In this document: one piece after another, positions 14,569 to 22,849 of the stretch
How the letters are laid out: the number at the start of each line of letters is the position of its first letter
Position numbering within the stretch: the first letter of the stretch is position 1
Assembly: GCF_002021565.1 (NCBI RefSeq)
Contig: NZ_MSZX01000006.1
Coordinates: forward strand, 310,027 to 374,026
Direction: 5' to 3'
Length of the DNA stretch: 64,000 nucleotides
Source of the DNA: Paenibacillus selenitireducens
Lineage (GTDB): Bacteria; Bacillota; Bacilli; Paenibacillales; Paenibacillaceae
Translations under genes and position numbers: made by a program
The notes under the pieces: model-generated
Told to the model about the DNA's origin: nothing
The model's input: the letters and a program-made list of their open reading frames with translations, nothing else
The model's database searches: none

Positions 14569-16164
14569 CTAAGGATGGCTCGGCAAACCAGCAATATCAT
14601 AGATGAGCTGCATGTCCAGCGACTTCCGCGTCTCATCTGCGAGTCGGTCAAATGCGATCACTTGCCTTGCAGCAAAAGGTAATATGTCCTGAATAGCCGC
14701 TAATCCCCGTTGGCTGCGCATCATGTTCAACCATTGACGACGGAATTCATCATTATGGAACACCCCATGCAAATAGGTTCCCCATATACGTCCATTCGCT
14801 GCGCACAAACCTTCTAAAGTTTGATCTGCCATATGGAACATAGGAGAAAAGGATGCTAGGTCTACGCGCTGATATGCGAGGCCATCGAATTCCGTTTTTC
14901 CCATATGGATTTCATACCCCGTGATCATTGTTCCCTTAATACTTTCCCAAAGTGGATGAGAACATGCAGCCCTTCCTTCTACCCGTTCCGTTCTTTTCTC
15001 CGGATAGAATACTGTACGTAATGGCAATAGACCTAGCCCTGTCACTTCAGCTCCGCCTTCCACCTCTACACCCTCGGGATCGCTGAGCAGGTTCCCTAAC
15101 ATTTGATATCCGCCGCAAATGCCGACCACATCGCAAGGTGACGAAGCCTCACTGTTGGATAAGTTGAGGATTGCTTCTGCAAGTCCCGTCTCACGTAAAT
15201 AACGCAAATCATCCATCGTATTTTTCGTTCCAGGCAAAATGACACAATCGGGTGTCCCTAATTCTTCGACTCTTTGCACAAATCTTACGCGTACATCAGG
15301 TTCTGCAATTAAGGCGTCTAAGTCCGTAAAGTTGGATATCCGAGGATATCTGATCACCGCGATATCTAGATCATATTCTCCCTGTTTTCCACTCCGTTTG
15401 TACGAATCCGAATCTAAGACGACAGAATCCTCCTGCTCAATATCAATATTGGGCAAATACGGCAAAACGCCAACGACAGGGATCCCTGTCCGTTCTTCTA
15501 ACCAATCCAGTCCAGGCTGTAGAAGACTCAGGTCTCCACGGAACTTGTTAATAATGAAGCCTTTAACCCGTTCTTTCTCATGAGGTTCCAGGAGTTCTAA
15601 CGTCCCGACGAGGGATGCGAATACGCCGCCTCGATCAATATCCGCTACGAGCAGTACAGGCGCTTCCGCCCATGCAGCGAGATTCATATTTACAATATCA
15701 TTCTGCTTCAAATTAATCTCAGCCGGACTTCCTGCTCCCTCAATAACGACAACATCGTATTCTTCCCGCAGCCGTTCCAAAGCATCGACCACCGTCGTTT
15801 TGGCAAAGGGCAGAAATTCCTTCCGATAATCTCGAGCGCTGAGTTGCGTATAAGGCTTTCCATGAACAACGATTTGGGCATTCATATCCTTCATCGGCTT
15901 GATCAAAATCGGATTCATGTCTGTCGTAGCCGCAATATCGCAAGCTTCAGCCTGGACGCCTTGTGCGCGGCCGATTTCTTTGCCTTCCAACGTCACATAC
16001 GAATTTAACGCCATATTTTGTGATTTATAAGGGGCTACCTTCCACCCATCCTGCTTGAGTATACGGCAGATTGCTGTCGTTACAATGCTTTTCCCCACAT
16101 CCGAAGCCGTGCCTTGTAGCATAATCGTTCTAGCTTTGGATGGTTGATTCGATGGATTTGACAT
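14569..16164 (-). CDS. cobQ: Cobyric acid synthase (CbiP/CobQ)
   Basis: A 531-aa glutamine-dependent amidotransferase that amidates four side chains of adenosylcobyrinic acid a,c-diamide to give cobyric acid. The N-terminal domain is a dethiobiotin-synthetase-like P-loop fold (MLQGTASDVGKSIVTTAICR). The C-terminal domain is class-I glutamine amidotransferase-like, with the Cys in VGICGGYQMLGN (about residue 335) and the His in GTYLHGVFHN. GGAGG sets the start at 16164. It is in the btuFCD-cobTUSQ operon. Its substrate would come from corrin-ring synthesis, for which no genes are seen in the window. Confidence 0.93.
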   Translation of the reverse strand: MSNPSNQPSKARTIMLQGTASDVGKSIVTTAICRILKQDGWKVAPYKSQNMALNSYVTLEGKEIGRAQGVQAEACDIAATTDMNPILIKPMKDMNAQIVVHGKPYTQLSARDYRKEFLPFAKTTVVDALERLREEYDVVVIEGAGSPAEINLKQNDIVNMNLAAWAEAPVLLVADIDRGGVFASLVGTLELLEPHEKERVKGFIINKFRGDLSLLQPGLDWLEERTGIPVVGVLPYLPNIDIEQEDSVVLDSDSYKRSGKQGEYDLDIAVIRYPRISNFTDLDALIAEPDVRVRFVQRVEELGTPDCVILPGTKNTMDDLRYLRETGLAEAILNLSNSEASSPCDVVGICGGYQMLGNLLSDPEGVEVEGGAEVTGLGLLPLRTVFYPEKRTERVEGRAACSHPLWESIKGTMITGYEIHMGKTEFDGLAYQRVDLASFSPMFHMADQTLEGLCAANGRIWGTYLHGVFHNDEFRRQWLNMMRSQRGLAAIQDILPFAARQVIAFDRLADETRKSLDMQLIYDIAGLPSHP

Positions 16165-16185
16165 CAGATTTCCTCCTCTCATTTC

Positions 16186-16983
16186 TTAGAACACGGCTAC
16201 ACCAATCATAAGCAATATGATTTCCAGCAGTTCATTCACTGCCCCGTAAGTATCTCCTGTAAGTCCGCCAAGTTTGCGGTTCATATAAGTTGCAATAATC
16301 CACCCGAATACTAAGGCACCTCCGCCGATCCACAGTATGCTTAAGACATCTGGTAACGTGATCCCTGTAGAAGAAGGGCCGAATTCTACACCTACGAACA
16401 CAACCACGAACGATACCATGACCGCCATGATCGTTGCCCCCATTAACTTTCCAAGCCCTACACCTTTAAAATAACTTCCGAGCCCCGAGTCCTTCCTTGC
16501 GTAAGGCCACCCGACAATGCCAACCACCATAAACCAACGACTCCAGATAAAAGGAAGGATCAGTTTCCAAGTCCATTGATGATCTAACAGTGTGAATAGT
16601 ATGGTTCCTTTCAACATCATCGCCAAGACACAGACGATGACCCCCATCGCGCCAACGCGGCTATCCTTCATGATCTCAAGCATCTGCTCGCGCGGGCGAT
16701 GACTCAATATCCCATCTGCCGTGTCCATTAATCCATCCAAATGCAACGCCCCTGTCAAAGAAACCGTCCAGACCAATGTCAGGACGGCTGTCAGAATCGA
16801 GGGAAACAAGAGTGCGCTTCCGTAACCGAACAAAATAATCAGACTACCGAGAACGGCGCCGACAAGGGGGTAGAACAGGACACTGCTTGCAAATACCTCT
16901 TTGGTGTATTGAATTTGAATGGGAAAAGGGAGCCGGGATAGGAATTGAAACGCCGCGACAACAGCTCGTCCCATCTGCTTCAT
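16186..16983 (-). CDS. cobS: Adenosylcobinamide-GDP ribazoletransferase
   Basis: A 265-aa integral membrane enzyme that joins adenosylcobinamide-GDP with alpha-ribazole or its 5'-phosphate. It carries the family motif LHLDGLMDTADGILSH (about residues 80-95), with the Asp cluster that binds Mg, and about seven hydrophobic segments. Its ATG overlaps the cobU stop by 4 nt (ATGA), indicating translational coupling. It is the membrane step of nucleotide-loop assembly. Confidence 0.93.
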   Translation of the reverse strand: MKQMGRAVVAAFQFLSRLPFPIQIQYTKEVFASSVLFYPLVGAVLGSLIILFGYGSALLFPSILTAVLTLVWTVSLTGALHLDGLMDTADGILSHRPREQMLEIMKDSRVGAMGVIVCVLAMMLKGTILFTLLDHQWTWKLILPFIWSRWFMVVGIVGWPYARKDSGLGSYFKGVGLGKLMGATIMAVMVSFVVVFVGVEFGPSSTGITLPDVLSILWIGGGALVFGWIIATYMNRKLGGLTGDTYGAVNELLEIILLMIGVAVF

Positions 16984-17528
16984 AGCTTGACCGCCTTACT
17001 CTTGATCTCCATCGGTATGCCTGCCGTAACCAGATACACCTGCTCGCACACCTCAGCAAGCTTGCGATTCATGAGTCCTGCCAAATCTCGATATTGTCGG
17101 CCTAGCTTATATTCTGGAACGATGCCGCTCCCTACTTCATTCGTTACAAAAATGAGCGATCCCGCAAAGTTCCGAGAAGCTTCCACCAAGGCTTGAATCT
17201 GCTTCATCACTTGTTCATTCGCATCGGGTTGGCCTTCACAGCGAAGCAATATATTGGACAACCATAAAGTGAGACAATCCACCAGCACAATTCGCGTTCC
17301 TTCTAATGTTGGCAGTAGGGAGACCAGCTCATACGGCTCTTCGATCGTCTCCCATGTAAAGCCCGTCTGCTCCCGCTGTTCCCGATGAAGTGCCACCCGT
17401 TCCCGCATTTCCTCATCGTATATTTGGGCGGTGGCAATATAGACACCTTGTTTCCCATAGAACATGCTAAGCTTCTCTGCAAATGTGCTCTTTCCGCTGC
17501 GCGCGCCGCCTGTGACGAGAATCGGCAT
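16980..17528 (-). CDS. cobU: Adenosylcobinamide kinase / guanylyltransferase
   Basis: A 182-aa bifunctional enzyme that phosphorylates adenosylcobinamide and transfers GMP to it. The P-loop GGARSGKSTFAE (about residues 6-17) and the GMP-accepting His in ALHREQREQTGF (about 50) are visible. Of the two ATGs, the second (17528) has the better spacing to GGGAGG. It overlaps cobS by 4 nt and lies 33 nt after cobT. Confidence 0.93.
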   Translation of the reverse strand: MPILVTGGARSGKSTFAEKLSMFYGKQGVYIATAQIYDEEMRERVALHREQREQTGFTWETIEEPYELVSLLPTLEGTRIVLVDCLTLWLSNILLRCEGQPDANEQVMKQIQALVEASRNFAGSLIFVTNEVGSGIVPEYKLGRQYRDLAGLMNRKLAEVCEQVYLVTAGIPMEIKSKAVKL

Positions 17529-17561
17529 CGCCATCGCCTCCCTTATTCATCCCGTTCTTCA

Positions 17562-18617
17562 TTATTCCCCTGCGCTGATTCCTGCACTAGCGAATGTCGC
17601 CATTTCACGCATAATCTTCGTTGCGGCTTCAACAAGAGAGAAGGTCAATACCGCACCCGTTCCTTCGCCAAGACGCATGTCTAATTGAAGTACAGGTGTT
17701 AGGCCCATCTCGTCCAACAATAGTTCATGGCCTTGTTCCTGCGACAAGTGAGATCCAATCATATATCCTGTCGCTAATGGAGTTAAGCGGCTTGCAATTA
17801 GAGCAGCTGCAGATGAAATAAAACCGTCAATAACTACAGGGCATTGATGCTTCGCCGCACCTAGAATAACCCCAACGAGCCCTGCAATTTCAAGCCCTCC
17901 GACTTTTGCAAGCACATCTAACGGATCTTTCGCATTCGGTGCATTCACTTGGATGGCTTTACGAACGACGGTTTGTTTATGCACTAAACGTTCATCGTCA
18001 ATTCCAGTTCCACGCCCTACAGTTTGCTCGGAATTCATCCCAGTCAACACGCTAAGCAAGGCAGAGCTTGCCGTCGTATTCCCAATTCCCATCTCCCCGG
18101 TAGCGAACATACGATACCCTTGTGCAACATGTTGGTCGACGATCTCCACACCGACAAGAATGGCTTGAATCGCCTCTTCTTCCGTCATCGCAGGACCCTT
18201 AGCCATATTGGCCGTCCCTTTGCGTACATTTCTAGAGACAAGGTTCGGATGCTCTAATTCGGCGTTCACGCCAATATCCACACATACGACTTCTGCCCCT
18301 GCGTGACGTGCCAATACATTGACAGCCGCGCCGCCATGCAAGAAATTCAGAACCATTTGCGGCGTTACTTCCGCAGGAAAAGCACTGATTCCTTCTTCGC
18401 AAACACCGTGGTCCGCCGCCATAACAATGACTGCCTTTTTCTCAAAGCTTGGAGCTAATTCCCCGGTCATCCCAGCCACTTGGGCCGCAATCTGTTCCAA
18501 TTTGCCCAGACTTCCTGGCGGTTTCGTTAATTGGTCCAAATGCTGTAAAGCTTCTTCTACTTTTTGACCATCCAAAGGTTGAATATGATCGATGAGTTGT
18601 TTCAATTGTTCCTTCAT
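17562..18617 (-). CDS. cobT: Nicotinate-nucleotide:dimethylbenzimidazole phosphoribosyltransferase
   Basis: A 351-aa enzyme that activates the lower-ligand base to alpha-ribazole phosphate. The catalytic glutamate is in MRLGEGTGAVLTF (about residue 319). The KPPGSLGKLE and DHGVCEEGISAFP segments typical of CobT are near the N-terminus. AGGAGA precedes the ATG. It lies between the btuD-like ATPase gene and cobU. Confidence 0.94.
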   Translation of the reverse strand: MKEQLKQLIDHIQPLDGQKVEEALQHLDQLTKPPGSLGKLEQIAAQVAGMTGELAPSFEKKAVIVMAADHGVCEEGISAFPAEVTPQMVLNFLHGGAAVNVLARHAGAEVVCVDIGVNAELEHPNLVSRNVRKGTANMAKGPAMTEEEAIQAILVGVEIVDQHVAQGYRMFATGEMGIGNTTASSALLSVLTGMNSEQTVGRGTGIDDERLVHKQTVVRKAIQVNAPNAKDPLDVLAKVGGLEIAGLVGVILGAAKHQCPVVIDGFISSAAALIASRLTPLATGYMIGSHLSQEQGHELLLDEMGLTPVLQLDMRLGEGTGAVLTFSLVEAATKIMREMATFASAGISAGE

Positions 18618-18664
18618 ATTTTTCTCTCCTGTCTAAGTTGTTATAAAATCGAATGAGGATTGTT

Positions 18665-19453
18665 CTATTCTATCCCCTGTTCCTGAGGCTGCAGTAGGAT
18701 TTGCGGAGCTCCGTTCACAGGATGCTTAATGATGATCGGCTCTGTGCCGAACACCTGTGTAACCCGTTCTTGTTCTATGATATCATTCGGCGTGCCGATT
18801 GCCACCTGTTTCCCTTCATGGAGGACAAGCAGTTGGTCGCAGTATTGGGCTGCAAGATTCAAATCATGCAATACGGCGATAATCGTCAGTCCGCATTCCC
18901 GCTGCCACTTCCGAACATAATCCATAAATTGGAGCTGATACCGGATGTCCAAGTAGGTCGTAGGTTCATCCAGCAGCAGGATCTCCGGCTGTTGGACCAT
19001 GACTTTGCCAAGAGCAACGCGCTGCCGTTGTCCGCCGCTCAATTCATCTAACTTCCGATCAAGCAGTGTGGACAGATGAAGCTGCTCCGCAATACCCTCG
19101 ATAAGTTCAGAGGCATCCATTCGATCTTTTCCCATCCAATTTTGGAACGGAAACCGTCCCATTTCAAGGACTTCTCGCACAGTATAGCCAAGCGGGGGTA
19201 ATCCTTCTTGCTGCAATACGGCCAGCTGCTGCGATAGTTCTTTACGTGTATATTGTCGAATGGGTTCATTTCGAATGAAAATATCCCCTGACGTTATCGG
19301 TTCCACACCGGAAATAAGATGAAGAAGCGTCGATTTTCCGCTTCCATTCGGTCCAATAATACCTAGGCACAGCCCGTGCTCTACCTGAAAATCTATCTCT
19401 TGCAATACAATCTGATCGTCATAGTGCTTTCTGATCTGTTCGACGCGGATCAT
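18665..19453 (-). CDS. btuD: Cobalamin-type ABC transporter ATP-binding protein
   Basis: A 262-aa ATPase of the FecE/BtuD/HmuV class. Walker A GPNGSGKST (about 34-42), signature LSGGQRQRVALGK (about 137-149), Walker B LLLDEPTTYLD and a His switch (VLHDLNLAAQYCD) are all intact. The ATG shares one base with the btuC stop (TGATG). Placement under a cobalamin riboswitch and next to cob genes makes corrinoids the likely substrate, although the family also carries iron chelates and haem. Confidence 0.9.
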   Translation of the reverse strand: MIRVEQIRKHYDDQIVLQEIDFQVEHGLCLGIIGPNGSGKSTLLHLISGVEPITSGDIFIRNEPIRQYTRKELSQQLAVLQQEGLPPLGYTVREVLEMGRFPFQNWMGKDRMDASELIEGIAEQLHLSTLLDRKLDELSGGQRQRVALGKVMVQQPEILLLDEPTTYLDIRYQLQFMDYVRKWQRECGLTIIAVLHDLNLAAQYCDQLLVLHEGKQVAIGTPNDIIEQERVTQVFGTEPIIIKHPVNGAPQILLQPQEQGIE

Positions 19454-20496
19454 CAGGATCGACTCCTCCGTGTTTTTTTATTCCGATGGAGCAAATAGGC
19501 AAAGAACGGTGCCCCAATAAAGGCTGTTACAACCCCAAGCGGAATTTCCGTCGGAGCGAGAACCGATCTAGCCAACGTATCGGCAATCACCATATATATG
19601 CCACCGCCTAGCGCAGATAACGGTACGATGATTCGATAATCCGGACCGACCAATAGCCGAATCAAATGGGGAACAATTAGTCCGACAAATCCGATGACGC
19701 CGGACACCGATACCGCAGCTGCTGTCATCAATGTGGCAGTCATGAGCACAATCATCTTGGTTCGTTCGACATTCATTCCTAAATGTGCCGCCTGACGCTC
19801 CCCGAGCGCCATAATATTCAGCGAGCGAGAGTATCCCATGACAATCACAAAACCGATAATTAGATATGGGGATAGTACCCCTGCATAAGACCAGCCTCGC
19901 ATGGATAAGCTTCCCATTAACCAGAACATAATTTCATTAATCGTCTTATCCGATAACGAAATTAACAAAGACACAAAGGCCCCGAGGAAAGCTTGCATCA
20001 CAACACCTGACAGAATTAAGCGTTCAGTAGGAATCTTACCGTCTTCTTGCGCAAGGCGTATCACCAGCCACAACGTCAAAATACCCGTAACGAATGCAAC
20101 TAACGGGACAGACCATTGGCCGACAATCGAATATTGAAGTCCAAAATAAATGATAAAAGCCGCACCGACTGACGCGCCGGAGGAAACGCCCAGCGTATAA
20201 GGATCAGCTAACGGATTTCGCAGAATGCCTTGAAAGGCAGCACCCGATAAAGAAAGACAAGCGCCGACTAAAAGTCCTACGACCACGCGCGGAATTCGCA
20301 CTTTGAGCAGGATTTGCTCATACGAATTCGGCCATGTCTTCGGAAATACATCCTGCAGCCAAGGAATCTGGTGTAATACAATAGCTGGGACTTGAAGCAG
20401 CGGAATTTGCACAGAGCCGATCATGGCGCAGACACATACAGTAAAAAGGAGGAGGAGTACGCCTCCCCCTCCCCACAGCAACAGTGTTCGCTTCAT
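19453..20496 (-). CDS. btuC: Cobalamin-type ABC transporter permease
   Basis: A 347-aa FecCD/BtuC-family permease with about ten hydrophobic segments. It includes the conserved region LAGACLSLSGAAFQGILRNPLA-like at about residues 80-101 and GVIGFVGLIVPHLIRLLVG near 270. The ATG overlaps the btuF stop by one base (TAATG), so earlier in-frame starts inside btuF are unlikely. It forms the membrane channel with the BtuD-like ATPase. Confidence 0.9.
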   Translation of the reverse strand: MKRTLLLWGGGGVLLLLFTVCVCAMIGSVQIPLLQVPAIVLHQIPWLQDVFPKTWPNSYEQILLKVRIPRVVVGLLVGACLSLSGAAFQGILRNPLADPYTLGVSSGASVGAAFIIYFGLQYSIVGQWSVPLVAFVTGILTLWLVIRLAQEDGKIPTERLILSGVVMQAFLGAFVSLLISLSDKTINEIMFWLMGSLSMRGWSYAGVLSPYLIIGFVIVMGYSRSLNIMALGERQAAHLGMNVERTKMIVLMTATLMTAAAVSVSGVIGFVGLIVPHLIRLLVGPDYRIIVPLSALGGGIYMVIADTLARSVLAPTEIPLGVVTAFIGAPFFAYLLHRNKKTRRSRS

Positions 20497-21497
20497 TATT
20501 TCACCAAGTCGGGATAAATAGCCTTCGCCATCGAGATTAACCCTTCCGTTAATCGCGGTCCCGGTCTGCTTAATAGATTGCCATCTAACCCAATGACTTG
20601 ACTGTTTTTGATTGCGGTGATTTGATCCCAACCGCTGCGTCCGAGAATAATATCTTTAATCGGCTTTTTTGTCTCATAATCCATCGCATCGTTCGCAAAT
20701 AGGATGACATCCGGATTCGTATGGATAATATTTTCTTCATTAATTTGCGCCCAGCCCGTAACGTCGGATGCTACGTTCACGCCGCCCGCCAAGGTAATTA
20801 ATTCATCCATAAATTCGCCTTTACCTACGGTCCAGCCTGGGGAGAACTCGATGTATACTTTTTTCTTCTGGTCGTCGGATACGGATTTTACAGCATCCAC
20901 CACTTGATCGCGTTCAGCCTTCATCTTTGTAATCACTTGCTGTGCTTCAGCTTGACGATCTGTAATTTGACCGTACACTTCAATATTTTTCATGATATCT
21001 TCTAATGTTTTAGGTTCTACTTTGAAAATTTTGATTCCCAAATCGCGAAGCTTCTTCACGGATTCTTCTTTCATCGAAATGCCTGTAAAGACGATATCCG
21101 CATTCGCTGCGATAACCGCTTCTTCATTTGGTTTTGTAATGCTTCCCATCTTCGTCTTCGATTTCGCGGCTTCCGGATAATCATCATAGTCGGATACGCC
21201 GACAATTTGTTGATCTAATCCAAGTGCGAATAAGGATTCCGTCTCTGCGGGAGATACGGATACGATTTTCTCAGGCGCTTTATCAAAAGTAAATTCTTCA
21301 CCTGTCGCATCTTTAATGGTGAATGGATACGTTGTCTTCAAATCCTTTGATTCTTGTGTACTCCCTTGATCGCTTTGCTCGACTTGCGCACCTTCTGTCG
21401 GTGTTTTTGTTCCTTCTTCTTTGGAGCCGCAGGCTGCTAAGCTAAGCGCGATCGTAAGGATCAGTGCCCACGTCGATAATAATTTCCATGATTTCAT
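20496..21497 (-). CDS. btuF: Cobalamin-binding lipoprotein of the ABC importer
   Basis: A 333-aa class III substrate-binding protein (BtuF/FhuD fold). A signal peptide with lipobox LAAC (about residues 20-23) marks it as a membrane-anchored lipoprotein. A Thr/Glu-rich linker follows, then the binding domain with PEKIVSVSPAETESLFALGL. GGGGAGAG just upstream sets the start at 21497. It is the first gene of the operon, downstream of a cobalamin riboswitch and a terminator hairpin. Confidence 0.9.
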   Translation of the reverse strand: MKSWKLLSTWALILTIALSLAACGSKEEGTKTPTEGAQVEQSDQGSTQESKDLKTTYPFTIKDATGEEFTFDKAPEKIVSVSPAETESLFALGLDQQIVGVSDYDDYPEAAKSKTKMGSITKPNEEAVIAANADIVFTGISMKEESVKKLRDLGIKIFKVEPKTLEDIMKNIEVYGQITDRQAEAQQVITKMKAERDQVVDAVKSVSDDQKKKVYIEFSPGWTVGKGEFMDELITLAGGVNVASDVTGWAQINEENIIHTNPDVILFANDAMDYETKKPIKDIILGRSGWDQITAIKNSQVIGLDGNLLSRPGPRLTEGLISMAKAIYPDLVK

Positions 21498-21540
21498 CTG
21501 ACTCTCTCCCCTTTTGCAAGTTGTCTCTACATAATGAACA

Positions 21541-21571
21541 GAAAAACCCCCGATACAGATGTATCGAGGGT
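21541..21571 (-). terminator. Intrinsic terminator in the btuF leader (riboswitch expression platform)
   Basis: On the minus strand an 11-bp stem with one G-U pair (21571-21561 with 21556-21546) and a 4-nt loop is followed by five Ts. It lies between the riboswitch aptamer and btuF, so ligand binding probably promotes termination here. Confidence 0.85.
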
Positions 21572-21662
21572 ACGTTAACGTCAACTTTGGAATACATATA
21601 CATACGCATGCATACGTGTTCCTCATGAGCGCAATCCTTTCCTCGAAGGCCTTGTGTATCGC

Positions 21663-21856
21663 ATCTATAGGCAGGTCTCCTGACTTATGGGCTTGTATAT
21701 GTCCTCGCCTTCCCATTCCATCGCATGGAACAGTGGCAACTGAGGTCATTCCCATTTCACAGTGGCGGGACCGTGTCGGACTTCAACCGACTTCCCTTTT
21801 AACCCGATTCTTGATGTGCTTGATCTTCGAATCAGGACCTACAGATTTCCTATTCA
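21663..21856 (-). ncRNA. Cobalamin riboswitch
   Basis: The B12-box AGTCAGGAGACCTGC lies at 21671-21686 (minus strand). The canonical core GGTCCCGCCACTGT is around 21760-21773, preceded by GGGAAGTCGGTTGAAGTCCGA, and a second GCCACTG is at 21731-21737. The order and spacing match the AdoCbl-class aptamer. It controls the btuFCD-cobTUSQ operon. The 5' and 3' limits are estimated from a possible P1 pairing. Confidence 0.93.
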
Positions 21857-21892
21857 TTTGTCCATCCCTTCGATTATAGGGGAAAAGCCTAT

Positions 21893-21921
21893 ATGATACA
21901 ATACCATCGTGTCATAGACAA
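21893..21921 (-). promoter_or_regulatory. Probable promoter of the cobalamin operon
   Basis: On the minus strand, TTGTCT (21921-21916), a 17-nt spacer and TATCAT (21898-21893). It lies about 40 nt upstream of the aptamer. Confidence 0.5.
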
Positions 21922-21940
21922 AATCCGACATTTGTGTAGT

Positions 21941-22079
21941 GATGACGAAAACTTATACTTTCTTTATGAAGTGAGAAAACCTCAATCGAGGCTATTCGAA
22001 GATGAGCGACCGCGCTTAGAGGTGGGTTTTATCGCCAATAAGAAAGTCGTTTTCGGATGACGAAAACTTATACTTTCTT
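21941..22079 (+). promoter_or_regulatory. 24-bp direct repeat upstream of the BceR-type operon
   Basis: Two identical 24-nt copies, beginning GATGACGAAAACTTATAC, occur at 21941-21964 and 22056-22079, 115 nt apart. The second copy covers the -35 position of a TAAAAT -10 candidate at 22086-22091, which lacks a recognisable -35 of its own. This is the arrangement expected for an activator such as the response regulator encoded just downstream. Function is inferred only from position. Confidence 0.55.
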
Positions 22080-22144
22080 ATGTGGTAAAATAAACTCATC
22101 TTTATTTTCATAACGAAAAAAGACACCTCGAAAGGAGCCTGATG

Positions 22145-22849
22145 ATGGATAAAATTATGATCGTCGAAGATGATCCGAAGATACATACCCTTCTCAAAGA
22201 GCATATTGAAAAATACGGTTACGAAGCCGTCATCGCAACAGACTTTGATAACATTACGGCAGAGTTCTTAGAGATTGCACCTGATTTGGTATTACTAGAC
22301 GTCAACTTGCCCAAGTTCGACGGATTCTACTGGTGCCGCCAAATCCGGCAGCAATCCACCTGTCCGATTCTCTTCATCTCCGCACGCGACGGTAAGATGG
22401 AACAAGTCATGGCGCTCGAACACGGGGCTGACGATTATATAACCAAACCTTTTGATTATGAAATCGTCATGGCCAAAATTGCAAGTCATATTCGACGCGC
22501 TTATGGCAGCTATGCACCGAAGGTAACCGAGCGAACGCTGAATTTATACGGGCTTGTCCTCTATCCAGAAAGACTGGAAGTGACGTTACAAGAACAAAAG
22601 CTCGAATTGCTGCGAAAAGAATCCTTGCTTCTTGAAATCTTAATGGAACGCTACCCCCGCGTGGTGAGCCGTGACCGAATTCTTGAGAAGCTATGGGATG
22701 AAAATCATTTTGTAGATGAAAATACGCTGAATGTCTATGTGACCCGCTTGCGCAAAAAGTTAAAAGAACTCGACATTGAGGAAGCCGTCGAAACGGTACG
22801 TGGAGCTGGTTATCGCCTCAAGATCACTTGGGCGGACGCGACCTCATGA
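22145..22849 (+). CDS. OmpR-type response regulator, BceR-like
   Basis: A 234-aa response regulator. The receiver domain has acidic residues EDD near the N-terminus, phospho-acceptor Asp in LLDVNLPKFDGF (about residue 53) and Lys in YITKPFDYE (about 103). A winged-helix DNA-binding domain (about 130-230) ends with YVTRLRKKLKELD...VETVRGAGYRL. Two ATGs overlap the start; 22145 has the better spacing to AAAGGAG, 22142 is possible. Its stop overlaps the kinase start (ATGA). With the kinase and ABC genes it forms a peptide-antibiotic sensing and detoxification module. Confidence 0.92.
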   Translation: MDKIMIVEDDPKIHTLLKEHIEKYGYEAVIATDFDNITAEFLEIAPDLVLLDVNLPKFDGFYWCRQIRQQSTCPILFISARDGKMEQVMALEHGADDYITKPFDYEIVMAKIASHIRRAYGSYAPKVTERTLNLYGLVLYPERLEVTLQEQKLELLRKESLLLEILMERYPRVVSRDRILEKLWDENHFVDENTLNVYVTRLRKKLKELDIEEAVETVRGAGYRLKITWADATS

